Shown here one piece after another: positions 1 to 10,116 of a DNA stretch of 64,000 bases. A program made the position numbers and the translations under genes. The DNA is from Mytilus galloprovincialis (lineage: Eukaryota; Mollusca; Bivalvia; Mytilida; Mytilidae). The stretch covers positions 52,212,122 to 52,276,121 of the forward strand of contig NC_134849.1 in NCBI RefSeq assembly GCF_965363235.1, written 5' to 3'. How positions within the stretch are numbered: position 1 is the first letter of the stretch; each line of letters starts with the position of its first letter. The notes beneath the pieces were generated by a model that worked only from the letters and a program-made list of their open reading frames with translations, made no database searches and was not told the DNA's origin.

Positions 1-143
1 AGGGCTCATGGTTCTCAATCTCTGGTTACAGTGGAGGTTCAAACTGGCTGACCTAAAAGGGGGGCTCCAGTCATGCTTCAATGATTCCCTATATAATCAA
101 CCAAATTTTTCCCACGAAAGGGGGGCCCCCCCTGGATCCGCCT
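1..143 (+). repeat. GGATCC-ended dispersed repeat, copy 1 (cut by window start)
   Basis: This shares its body with the copies near 5.16 kb and 18.63 kb: a 'gctccagtcatgcttca' segment, 'gattccctatataatcaacc', then a G-rich or C-rich run and a terminal GGATCCGCC. The ends of the family are inverted (GGCGGATCC and GGATCCGCC), which suits a small non-autonomous DNA element. The left end lies outside the window. Confidence 0.6.
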
Positions 144-1740
144 ATGTACTTGTTCGCCCTGGGTGCTTTGCCCTTATACCCATTCGCCCTGTTCTTTTTT
201 TTATGTTGTTGTCCTCTTTAATGTAAATTATTTGAATGAAGTATGTAAAATTTGGTTGACAATTTTGTGCATAAACCACATACGCCAAAACGTTGGAGAT
301 TTTGTCTGGATTGACTATTCATTTGCATCCATTGCTACACATGCATTTATTTCTAAACATATTTTCACTTTTGCATACAGATGCAGAATATTCCTTTTCA
401 GCCTGTCTTGTGTCATGTAACAGGGTCTTTTATACATGTGGCTCACTAACTGCTTTTTGTTCAAGTTAATCTTTTTAGACATTTGATATCTGGTGGAGAG
501 TTGTCTTATTGGCATTGATCATACCCCAACTTTCTAATTTTCATATTACTGAAAGGTAACTGTATTTATTACCTTGAATTGAGTAAATAACTACTTACAA
601 AAAACAATTCCACATGTAAAAAAAATAAATGAAATATAATTTCAAATGATACAATTTAGCTAGCCTTATGGAATATTTTGTATGTTGTGCATCTCTTTTC
701 TCCTTTTAGTGACGGGGGGCCTATTTTGTATGGTTGGCTGCTTCATATCTGGTGATGGGATATACATTTAGTTATGCAGTGTTGAATACTGGTCCCCACC
801 CCCTAATTGATAGGAATAAACAAAACAAAAAATCTTTCACTCAATCTCAACAACAAGGCAAAAGTGAAGTATTAAAATCAATATAAGCATACTACTGGTT
901 CTGCACATTGCCCATCTATATTCTCAATTTTAAAGATTATTTAAGTATGTGATATGTGATAAATATCCAAAAATGATCTTATTTGATAAAATTCAGCCTT
1001 GATCCATAATTTCTTGAAAAAGTACCAAAGCAAAATACAACATGTGGGTACATGTCTAATTTACCAGGAAAAAAGTCCAATAATTCTGGAATGGCAAAAC
1101 TTGAATTTGCCCAAAACTAAAAGAGAGCTTTTTTAAATTACACTCATGCAAAATAAAAGGGAAACACTTGAGGCCAGAGGGAAGATATAATATTCGGTTG
1201 TCAGAAGTATAAAATAAACGTGGAATCTTATTAATTATATAACAGTGAAATTGCTTAAAACAAAATATTCATCAAAACAACTGAGTCAATAATGTGATTT
1301 TTTTTAATAAATATGGTGACATTTCACTTCTGCACTTTTTAATGTTGATGAGTCTCACATATTTAAAAAATCCTCTTGTTACTAAACTTTGGAGCCCATA
1401 ATCTGTTAAACTTTCATTTATTAAATCCTGCATTAGTTCAACAAAAATGTCCGCTTATAATCACTTGAACCACCTCGGATACCATTCTGTACATGAATAT
1501 ATCTCTCATAACAAATTTCATATAAATTGCTGATTCCAGGTATCAAAATTTTTATCCACCAGTAAAATTATTCCTCTGACAGGATGTGTTGTCTACTGAA
1601 AATGAAATTTTTTGTTATTAAATTAAGTTTGTTAATTCAATCAAAAAGTAATGAAGAATAATAATTATAATATATTGTATTGTTATTGCCATCTATGACC
1701 TCAATACAGTCTGCTCAAGTCATTCTCTTATCTAAAAAAA
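144..1740. other. Intergenic, nothing recognised
   Basis: AT-rich sequence with short homopolymers. The open frames here are under 90 codons, have no protein-like composition and no splice context. No gene, RNA or repeat was recognised. Confidence 0.5.
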
Positions 1741-1905
1741 ACCAGATGCTCCGCAGGGCGCAGCTTTATACGACCGCAGAGGTTGAACCCTGAACGGTTG
1801 GGGGCAAGTATGGACACAACATTCAAGCTGGATTCAGCTCTAAATTTGGATTGTGATTAAATAGTTGACACATCATAGGTTTCTGACACAGAATGAATGT
1901 GGTCT
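1741..1905. repeat. Dispersed repeat with GACCGCAGAGGTT core
   Basis: The core 'GACCGCAGAGGTT' preceded by a CGCAGGGCGCA-type segment recurs in shorter form at 18,850-18,900. The element is GC-rich against its surroundings. Family and full length are unknown. Confidence 0.45.
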
Positions 1906-2320
1906 AATGAACTTAAAAAAATTTTTTTTTGCCTTTGAGCAATTCACTATGCTGTTAATATTAATCCTCTCAAAAAAATGTTTGAAGAAATTTTCTTTTT
2001 ATTTATGAAATCTGAAATGAAAAAAATTTACCCCCCCCCCCCAATTTTTTTTTCACATCCCCCTTTCCCTTATTCCAAAACTGATCTCAATTCAAATTTC
2101 TAATGGAGTTTGCAACAATAACTACTCATTTAAATACATGATAAAATATTAAAATGTAAAGAAAGTGTTTGTTATCACTGAATGGTAAAGATTGTTTTAA
2201 TCTATTAATTGGTAGTAAAAGTGAATATACATTGTATATTGTATAAAACAATGATTTAAGTTGATTCAACTACTATTCTGAACAAAGAAAGATAAGACTC
2301 CAATTGAAAATTTCATGCTA

Positions 2321-2475
2321 TTGCACAATATTGTGCAATTAGATATATTTCTTGCTATTGCACAATACTGTGCAATTGAAAATATTTGCTATTGCACAAT
2401 ACTGTGCATTTGAAGATTTCTTGCTATTGCGCAATACTGTGCAATTGAAAATTTCTTGCTATTGCACAATACTTA
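2321..2475. repeat. Array of TTGCACA/TGTGCAA palindromes
   Basis: About five units of roughly 32 bp, each carrying TTGCACA, a four-base spacer (ATAC or ATAT) and TGTGCAA, so every unit can fold into a 7-bp hairpin. The same array with about seven units occurs at 15,537-15,752. Confidence 0.8.
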
Positions 2476-3024
2476 ATATAATAATTTTGGATCCTGATTT
2501 GGACGAACTTGAAAGACAAGGCCCATAATAAAAAATCTAAGTACATGTTTAGATTCAGCATATCAAAGAAGCCCAAGAATTCAATTTTTGTTAAAATCAA
2601 ACTTAGTTTAATTTTGGACCCTTTGGACTTTAATGTAGACCAATTTAAAAACGGGACCAAAAATTAAGAATCTACATACACAGTTAGATTTGGCATATCA
2701 AAGAACCCCAATTATTCAATTTTTGATGAAATCAACCAAAGTTTAATTTTGGACCCCAATTTGGACCAACTTGAAAACTGGGCCAATAATAAAAAATCTA
2801 AGTATTTTTTTTAGATTCAGCATATCAAAGGACCCCAACTTGGCCAAGGATTCAATTTTTGTTAAAATCAAACTAAGTTTAATTTTGGACCCTTTGGACC
2901 TTAATGTAGACCAATTTGAAAACAGGACCAAAAATTAAGAATCTACATACACAGTTAGATTCAGCATATTGAAGAACCCCAATTATTCAATTTTTGATGA
3001 AATCAAACAAAGTTTAATTTTGGA

Positions 3025-3650
3025 CCCTTTGGGCCCCTTATTCCTAAACTGTTTGGACCAAAACTTCCAAAATCAATCCCAACCTTCCTTTTATGGTCAT
3101 AAACCTTGTGTTTAAATTTCATAGATTCTATTTACTTTAATAAAGTTATGGTGCGAAAGCCAAGAAAAATGCTTATTTGGGCCCCTTTTTGGCCCCTAAT
3201 TCCTAAACTGTTCGGACCTCAACTCCCAAAATTGATCCCAAGCTTCCATTTGTGGTCATAAACCTTGTGTTTAAATTTCATTGATTTCTATTTACTTATA
3301 CTAAAGTTATTGTGCGAAAACCAAGAATAATGCTTATTTGGGCCCTTTTTTGGCTTCTAATTCCTAAACTGTTGAAACCAAAACTCTTAAAATCAATCCC
3401 AACCTTTCTTTTGTGGTCATAAACCTTGTGTCAAAATTTCATAGATTTATATTTACTTAAACTAAAGTTATAGTGCGAAAACCAAGAAAATGCTTATTTG
3501 GGCCCTTTTTGGCCCCTAATTCCTAAAATGTTGGGACCAAAACTTCCAAAATCAATCCCAACCTTCCTTTTGTGGTCATAAACCTTGTGTTAAAATTTCA
3601 TAGATTTCTATTCACTTTTACTAAAGTTAGAGTGCGAAAACTAAAAGTAT
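3025..3650 (+). repeat. Tandem units of about 158 bp, four copies
   Basis: The phrase 'TTCCTAAACTGTT' (or a one-base variant) starts near 3042, 3200, 3361 and 3519. Each is followed by 'AAAATCAATCCCAA', 'GTGGTCATAAACCTTGTGT' and 'AAAGTTA.AGTGCGAAAACC'. The spacing is 157-161 bp. Confidence 0.8.
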
Positions 3651-3720
3651 TCGGACGACGCCAACGTGATACCAATATACGACCAAAAATTTTTCAATAT
3701 TTGCGGACGTATAAAAATGG

Positions 3721-4680
3721 TCAGATTTATTAAAACGATTCATTTGCATGGATATGATGCACATCATGTTAGAGTTAATTCCCTTATATTGTTTTTTTTA
3801 TCATAAATTAAATTTAAATTATGGTACCCTTCATTCTTGAAATTAGGTTTTAAATCCAAATGTAACTATCTTGACATTTATACAGCATAGATAACAGAAT
3901 AAAATCTTTAAACTATTAAAAGAATACCATTCCGCCTTAAAGTCTGTGTATGATTCTTTTACTTATCTCATTAATTATAATTTCCATCCTCAATTTATTC
4001 CATTGGCAACTTTTATACATAAAAAAGAATAATTTAGTATATAATTATGTCTGACTGTTAAATGTAGATATTTTCAGTCTATTCCCTTATGAAAACAGTC
4101 TGCATACCATGTATATTATGTTTTTGTTTCATATTTGTGGGATTGAAATCATAGCACACTGTAAATAACTGACTGTTTTTACCCTAAACAGACACTTTTG
4201 GATTACTTACCCTTAATATATTCTAGTCCTATTGTTTTCTATCAAAATCATTTTGCTTTCAACATTACTGGACACTGGTCGTTGACATTCCATTTTATTA
4301 CTGTTTTCTTGTTGTATGTATATCACACATACAAATGTACATGTACAAGTGTTTTTTGTTGATATATAAAAGTCCTATGTATTGAATTTTTGATTCATAG
4401 TGAACATCTTTCTCCTTCCTGTAAATATAAAGCAAATGTACATACAATTACTAAATAAATTATATACTAAATTATTCAAAGCAAAATTAAACTTTGCATT
4501 GTTATTAACACATTAAAACAAATTTGCCATATGAATTACCAAGGAAATACATGTTTTTACTAAGTATTATAAATAATTATGCCTCAAGCATTTTGCTCAA
4601 TACATAAAAGTTAAAGGCAATAATGGGCAAATAAAATATTTCCAAGTCTTGAAAATTTATTTTTTATGTAATATATAAAA
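3721..4680. other. Intergenic, nothing recognised
   Basis: AT-rich sequence without a supported gene or a repeat that I could match elsewhere in the window. Confidence 0.5.
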
Positions 4681-4990
4681 AAAAAAGATGTGGTATGATT
4701 GCCAATGAGACAACTATCCACAAAAGACCAAAATGACACAGACATTACCAACTATAGGTCACTGTACAGCCTTCAACAATGAGCATAGCCCATACCGCAT
4801 AGTCAGCTATAAAGAACCCTGATAAGACAATGTAAAACAATTCAAACGAGAAAACTAACGGACTTATTTGAAAAAAGGAAGAACAAATATGTAACACATA
4901 AACAAACGACAACCACTGAATTACAGGCTCCTGACTTGGGACAGGCACATACATAAATAATGTGGCGGTGTTAAACATGTTAGATAACAA
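4681..4990 (-). repeat. CCACATCTTC-ended dispersed repeat, near full copy
   Basis: Read on the minus strand it contains 'CCTGTCCCAAGTCAGGAG', a GTTTGTTTATGTG segment, 'GTTTTCTCGTTTGAATTG', a GGCTGTA...GACCTATAG segment and ends with 'GTCTCATTGGCAATCA' and 'CCACATCTTTT'. The same parts in the same order occur at 41,710-42,150 and 57,600-57,840, with fragments at 35.2, 38.5, 47.87 and 50.5 kb. It is probably SINE-like or MITE-like. The frame opposite is not a gene. Confidence 0.7.
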
Positions 4991-5157
4991 TGTTTAATAT
5001 CATAACATGGAGCAGATTTGAGTGTTAACAATCATTTCATTAACATTTTTATATTCAATTATATTATAGTGTACATAAATATCATAACATGTACAATACA
5101 AGCTTAAATTATATACATTTTGGGGGCACTCACAATTCAGTTTTTCTCAATTAAAAT

Positions 5158-5284
5158 CATGGATCCACCACTGTCATGACTATTGGGACCTTGTTGGAAA
5201 AAATTTGGTTGATTATATAGGGACTGAAGCATGACTGGAGCCCCCCCCCCTTTTCTATGAAAAGTTCTGGTTTTGCCACTGAAA
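5158..5284 (-). repeat. GGATCC-ended dispersed repeat, copy 2
   Basis: The minus strand repeats the 'CTCCAGTCATGCTTCAGT' and 'CCCTATATAATCAACC' parts of the copy at the window start. The GGATCC end is rearranged relative to the copy at 18.63 kb. Confidence 0.55.
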
Positions 5285-6543
5285 TGTGTTATTTTTTGGT
5301 CTGACATGTAAATATATGTCACTGTGTAAGCTCTCAAATGGGTGACAGGTGATTGGTTAATTACAATGGGGATACTACATGTATCTGGTTTATTTTTTTA
5401 TATATGGGAAAGAAGAGTATGGATAGTGAACCCCCATTGTCAGAAACAAGTGCCTATATAAATCCCTTTCCCTTTGTATTGTGTATCAATTTGTGTCCAT
5501 AAAAGATTTAATTTTTATAGATAAAATATTAAACTTGAGTGTAAATGTATTATATAAATGAAATCAGGGACATATAAAAGTTCAAAATTCTTTATTTTCC
5601 AATTAAGGGCCCCTGACGGGCAATAATGACAACAATACGCAATACATTCTGATTCTTAACACATAAACATATAATGAGTTTTGTCTCTTGCTTGTTCATG
5701 TTGTTATAAGTGTCAAAAGTGTTGGCTGTTATGTTTTATTGTTGTTTTGTTTTGTATATGTTTTTATATGTGTTCATGTGTTTCAGCGATGATCATTTTG
5801 TACTGGATTTTATCCTGAATAAAATTAGTTAGTTAATTTATAATGAAGATGGAATTAATTGTTCCCAGATAAAATGGGAATTTATTTATATAAGACCAGG
5901 TATAAAGTAGCCAAGAGTTAAAGTGAATATGTCTTACATTCTAATGATTTAGTACATGGACGTCTTTGACGTGCAGCAGAATTCATGGAGTACCCACCCA
6001 CCCCATCCCCCCTTTTTTTTTTTTTTAGAGAACTCACAGTCGGCATGAAACATGATCATCCACGCTTTCAAATTTGATTCGTTTTGGTCCGTATTTGCAG
6101 TTTCATGTTTACAATGTTCACAAAGTGATAGCGTGAATTATTTCCAGGGAGATCGTTAAGAACACTTTTTCTTAATTTTGTCTGTCCAGTTTGAAAACGG
6201 ATGTTGACAGTGGGTATAATATTTCCGGAGACAAGGGCGGATACCCCAGACCGAAATCCGAATGTTATAAAATAATAAAAGTGATAAATAGTTAATTCAT
6301 TACATGAAAAGGAAATGATGAAAACTTGGATTTCAATATTCATGTTTCATATTATTTTACACTTTATTTTTGCCGTTTAAATCATTTCTTGGGATACGAC
6401 TTCTTTGAAAATAATTACCTGCAATATCTGGAATAAAGCTTTACCTTTTATGTTGTGTGGTACAAAGTTTAAGCATCCAAGAATATCATAAATGCAACTT
6501 TCAACGAGGAATGCCAAATCCGACGTCAAATAATGGCCGCCAT
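5285..6543. other. Intergenic 5' flank of LINE A
   Basis: No supported gene. A short open stretch on the minus strand at 6068-6343 has no start context, splice context or recognisable domain. Confidence 0.45.
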
Positions 6544-6565
6544 TACGTGTTGACAACGTCGTCTA

Positions 6566-7123
6566 GTGAACCGTATCACTGAGCGCCGAAATCCTTACTC
6601 AGGCGCTTCCGGTTGTCCTAACAAGTATGAAGAACTGGTTGAGCACTTAGTTAAAAGTTACAAAGAGATAATACAAATACTGAAGGGGCTATCACCAGGA
6701 AGCCAAGCAACAATAGTTGAAATACCATATTTTTCAATCGAGGCATGGAACAAAGCGCATAAGCACAAAAATCCAGAAACATTTCGTGATCAAGATCATC
6801 AGCTAGAACATCAATTACTTGAGGTTAATAAGGCAATAAGGAACACCAACCAAGAAAACCAACACTTTTCACCAAACTTCAACATCGACTTATACAGAAC
6901 ATCAACCAGACAACAACGCACGTATCAAAGAGAGACAACCAGCAATAGACACGGTGAAACCAAAAGCAGAAGACTATACAACCTAAGCCTGCTACAAGAC
7001 GGGATTCACCCAAATATACACCTTACAAAAGCCTGGCTTATGAAACTGACCAGACAGATAACGAGAGACTGTTGGGCTAAAGATAAAGAAGACAAAGATA
7101 CCGACATCAATAATAATAGTTAG
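6566..7123 (+). CDS. SGNH/GDSL-hydrolase-like domain, 5' part missing (LINE A)
   Basis: The frame has about 185 codons. SGNH hydrolases cleave acyl or acetyl esters, and esterase domains of this type are known in some LINE ORF1 proteins, where their role is unclear. Near the C-terminus the sequence reads LQDGIHPN followed by L..AW, which matches block V of the family: D and H in D-x-x-H would be the catalytic aspartate and histidine. Upstream lie 'SPGSQATIVEIPYFSI' and 'NKAIRNTN...FSPNFNIDLYR', the right layout for the middle of the fold. Block I with the serine (GDS) is absent. The frame opens after a TGA at 6551 without any ATG, so it is a truncated copy or an exon whose start lies elsewhere (a CTAG just before 6566 could be an acceptor). 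The tail is acidic and asparagine-rich. Confidence 0.55.
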   Translation: MNRITERRNPYSGASGCPNKYEELVEHLVKSYKEIIQILKGLSPGSQATIVEIPYFSIEAWNKAHKHKNPETFRDQDHQLEHQLLEVNKAIRNTNQENQHFSPNFNIDLYRTSTRQQRTYQRETTSNRHGETKSRRLYNLSLLQDGIHPNIHLTKAWLMKLTRQITRDCWAKDKEDKDTDINNNS

Positions 7124-7175
7124 GGAGTACTTGGATGTATTAGACTGATAATTTGAGACAGCACACAGGATAACA

Positions 7176-7340
7176 GGTTAGTGTGGGTTGTCCGCGCTAT
7201 ACCACAGGTTAATTCAGTGTGCCTATCAAATCCGGTACTATATAAGGTTAGTGTGGGTTGTCCGCGCTATACCATTGAAATATTATTTCGATTCTGCTAG
7301 TAGGACAACAGGTCAGTGTGGGCTGTCCGCGCTATACCAT
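7176..7340 (+). repeat. Three direct repeats in LINE A between the SGNH frame and ORF1
   Basis: A 29-bp core, beginning GGTTAGTGTGGG and ending CCGCGCTATACCA, starts at 7176, 7246 and 7311 (spacing 70 and 65). It is the most GC-rich part of the element. Tandem repeats in LINE 5' regions often hold promoter function, so this may drive ORF1. That role is inference. Confidence 0.8.
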
Positions 7341-7443
7341 AGGTTGTCTGCTAGCAATAAAATCCTCTTTCTAAAAGATACAAATACTTTCAGTCATATA
7401 ACATAAAACTACTCCCTGGCTATTATTACTAAAGGTGTACAAG

Positions 7444-8724
7444 ATGCAGGTACAGAAATTCAGAAAGAACCTTTCCACTGGAGATCTTCGTCCAAGTAAA
7501 ATTACTACAAGATCATATACGCTAGATAGGGAAAGCGCTATTCAGAAAAAAATTAACGCATGTCAAAAAGAACATCTGAGATTTGAACTAAAACCAGGTA
7601 AAAATTTTGTAATAGAACTAAGCACTGGAGCATATGAAACGGTGAAAAATGAAATACTAAGCATTTTACAAAGACCCGAAATAGCCGAGAACTTAGTAAC
7701 CTTACCAATCCAGGATGGAATAGAAAAATCAGGGTTAACAGTGGATTCATGCTATAAAGTGTATAACAAAAAACTGAACGGAGATGCTGGTAGTCTATTA
7801 AAATTTACAATCAACTTATATCATACAACCTGTAAAATCAATGTAAATGGAGGCAGGATTGATATTTTTATCAACAATATATTTGACCAAATTTGTGAGA
7901 AATTGAGAACTAAATATAGAGACATCAACATTCTTAACAACAGCATTTACTCATATTTATCTCAGCTAAAAAGTTCCTCCTCAAATACCATACATAGAGC
8001 TATAAAACAGGAAGAGAACGAAAATGAAAATAAAGTAAAGGAAATAATCTGTGAAGAGGAATATGTTTCCCCACTTAAAGTGAAGGAAGGAAACAATGCT
8101 GATACAAACCAAGCTATAATGGGAACGATTAAGAATAATCAAAATATAAAGGAAAGAAACAAGGCAAGTAGCTCTCCATTGAAAACAGATACAAATAATA
8201 CACCTGACAATTTTATGTGTCCATGTTGCAACAGATACGTAGAGGAGGGAATAGGATGTGATAGATGTGATTATTGGTATCACTTCCAATGTGAAAACCT
8301 TACTAGTAAAACTGGAGAAAAAGAATTTATACACAAAGACTATATATGTACCCTTTGTAACGATGATATTCTCTATGATGCAAGGAATCTAGTGGAATCT
8401 GAACCAATGGTACAGGAAGATGAAGTCTACAATACAGAAGAGAAACAAAATGAGAGGCAACATACTGAATATCAGGGTGAAAATGAAAGAGAAATAGAAC
8501 CTGAAGATATGGAAGAAACAGAACTTAAAACATGCATACCAATCATGCCAACTGGTATAAAAAACAGTATAAATCAAGAGTCAGAAAAGAATGAGCAAAG
8601 AATAGAAGAGAGAATAGACTCTAATTTAACTATGCCATGTATACCAAATGGGAACCCATCAAAACAAGTGCATGGGATAACCCCTACGCAACAAGGAGTA
8701 AAGAAAAATCATAAAGGAACTTAA
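7444..8724 (+). CDS. LINE A ORF1, N-terminal part, PHD finger protein
   Basis: I chose the ATG at 7444 (MQVQKFRKN); the frame is open from 7435 but begins with GTG. The product is 426 residues. Residues about 259-305 form a PHD-type zinc finger: CPCC, then GCDRCDYWYHFQC, then YICTLC, giving the C4-H-C3 ligands. PHD fingers bind histone tails and are known in ORF1 proteins of several LINE clades, where chromatin targeting has been suggested. The flanks are lysine/glutamate/asparagine-rich and probably disordered. The frame ends at TAA 8722-8724, but the same frame continues open to 10116, so this stop most likely splits one ORF1 of about 890 residues. Confidence 0.75.
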   Translation: MQVQKFRKNLSTGDLRPSKITTRSYTLDRESAIQKKINACQKEHLRFELKPGKNFVIELSTGAYETVKNEILSILQRPEIAENLVTLPIQDGIEKSGLTVDSCYKVYNKKLNGDAGSLLKFTINLYHTTCKINVNGGRIDIFINNIFDQICEKLRTKYRDINILNNSIYSYLSQLKSSSSNTIHRAIKQEENENENKVKEIICEEEYVSPLKVKEGNNADTNQAIMGTIKNNQNIKERNKASSSPLKTDTNNTPDNFMCPCCNRYVEEGIGCDRCDYWYHFQCENLTSKTGEKEFIHKDYICTLCNDDILYDARNLVESEPMVQEDEVYNTEEKQNERQHTEYQGENEREIEPEDMEETELKTCIPIMPTGIKNSINQESEKNEQRIEERIDSNLTMPCIPNGNPSKQVHGITPTQQGVKKNHKGT

Positions 8725-10116
8725 AACAAGAATGACAAGGAAGAAATAATAACAGCTCAAAAAACGAGAATACTGAATTTAGAAAATGAGATCAAACATA
8801 TGAAGACAGTGCTTGACACAATTGTTCAAAGAGGAGAAAACAAGGTTAATGAACAACCATCAGTTCAAGGCACCACAGAGACAAATGAACAAAGTAATAC
8901 TCAACATGCATTTCAACAATTGCAGAGTCAAATGAAAGAGATGATAATGGAAAACCGTCTGAAAACAATAGAAAACCAAATGATCCAGAATATGTGCATG
9001 CAAACAGCTATTACCACACAGATGGCATTACAAACAAGGAACTACAACCCACACCCATGTGGAATTCAACAAAGTATGCCAGGAGCTGTACCTCATATAC
9101 CACCAAACCCAATGCAGCACTATACACATCTACCACAAGGATTACCAGGAAGGGTACCTCAGATACCACCAAACCCAATGCAGCACTTTATGCATATACC
9201 ACAAGGTATACCAGGAGTTGTGCATCAAATAACACCAAATACTTCGCAGCACTACATGCATTTACCACCAAATCCAGTGCAAACAGGCATGTATATACCA
9301 CCCAATCCATCACAAAACTTCATGCATATACCACCAAATCTAGGGCAGAATGTGCATCTAAATCCTACACACAGATCTATGCATATAGCACCAAACCCAG
9401 TGACATTGCAAAGGCAAATGAATATACCATCAGCATATCATCTCCCCACAATGTATGGAATACCAACAGGAACCTACAATCCCCTTAGTGCAATGAATGC
9501 TGCAACGCAGAATACACATGCCACCTTGCCTCATCCTCCTGAATACAGCAGACCAGTCACGATCAACAGACAACAAATCCCGCATCATATGTCACAGAAC
9601 AGAGATGAGATACGGATAAAGCCGCAGCAGTTAATACAGCAAGAACCTGTTCCACATAACTATAACATGAGAGAAGAATTCGTACGAAATCCAAATGACC
9701 ATTTGAAGGATGATAAAACAAACAGCTACCAGCAAAATTCAAAAACTGACGACAAAAAAGGAAACTGCCAGCAACATCAAACACTTAATGAGGCGTCTTC
9801 TTATAACACTTTATATGATCAGAGCAAGGAATCATCTCCAATAAGAAATGAAAGACTAAGTGATCAGGAAAAAGGAAAAGAGAATCAAATTAGTACACAA
9901 ACAGAGGAGAAAAATATAAGAGAAGCCAATAGCAAGCCCATATCAAATAGGGAAATACATGAAAACAGTATGACGACTCAGGAAGAAGATCAGAAATTAT
10001 ACAGGAATCCAAAGGAGTACCATTTTCGTCTCAACAGCCTAAGAGGATGGCCCCCGGAAATAAACCACCACCAAACAACAGACAAAGAACAGGCGATAAA
10101 AACATCAACATTATAA
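8725..10116 (+). CDS. LINE A ORF1, C-terminal part, coiled coil and proline-rich repeats
   Basis: This is in the same frame as the PHD part and open straight after its TAA. The first ATG is at 8800 (438 residues from there). The start (TRILNLENEIKHMKTVL) and 'LQSQMKEMIMENRLKTIENQM' look like coiled-coil segments that could drive ORF1 oligomerisation. About 9088-9410 encodes a degenerate proline/histidine/methionine-rich repeat of the type PPNPxQxxMHIPP, roughly seven rounds. The rest is charged, glutamine-rich and low in complexity. The last 70 nt overlap ORF2 in another frame. It could be read through, reinitiated or simply dead. Confidence 0.65.
   Translation, partial: NKNDKEEIITAQKTRILNLENEIKHMKTVLDTIVQRGENKVNEQPSVQGTTETNEQSNTQHAFQQLQSQMKEMIMENRLKTIENQMIQNMCMQTAITTQMALQTRNYNPHPCGIQQSMPGAVPHIPPNPMQHYTHLPQGLPGRVPQIPPNPMQHFMHIPQGIPGVVHQITPNTSQHYMHLPPNPVQTGMYIPPNPSQNFMHIPPNLGQNVHLNPTHRSMHIAPNPVTLQRQMNIPSAYHLPTMYGIPTGTYNPLSAMNAATQNTHATLPHPPEYSRPVTINRQQIPHHMSQNRDEIRIKPQQLIQQEPVPHNYNMREEFVRNPNDHLKDDKTNSYQQNSKTDDKKGNCQQHQTLNEASSYNTLYDQSKESSPIRNERLSDQEKGKENQISTQTEEKNIREANSKPISNREIHENSMTTQEEDQKLYRNPKEYHFRLNSLRGWPPEINHHQTTDKEQAIKTSTL
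9088..9410 (+). repeat. Proline-rich coding repeat inside LINE A ORF1
   Basis: The DNA repeats 'ATACCACCAAAcCCAatGCAgcac' type phrases with variable spacing (33-66 bp). The encoded phrase is I/L-PPNP-x-Q-x-x-M-H-I/L-P. A second open frame on the same strand (8994-9488) is only a shadow of this repeat. Confidence 0.7.

Larger units (their letters stand above)
2090..3720 (+). repeat. Composite repeat family, copy 1 (long form)
   Basis: The order of parts is a leader containing 'ATGGAGTTTGCAACA', a spacer, a short palindromic array (2321-2475), a segment with alternating 'TTTTGGACC' and 'AAAATCAAAC' phrases, a tandem set of units of about 158 bp (3025-3650), and a terminal hairpin followed by TATAAAAA (3679-3717). 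Copies at 15.38-16.54 kb and 16.55-17.48 kb keep the same order with different losses. No coding capacity is visible, so it is probably a non-autonomous mobile element with internal satellites. Confidence 0.6.

Noticed and set aside
1741-1905. A tRNA-derived SINE head in the GACCGCAGAGGTT repeat
   Set aside because: No convincing A and B box pair at the right spacing was found.
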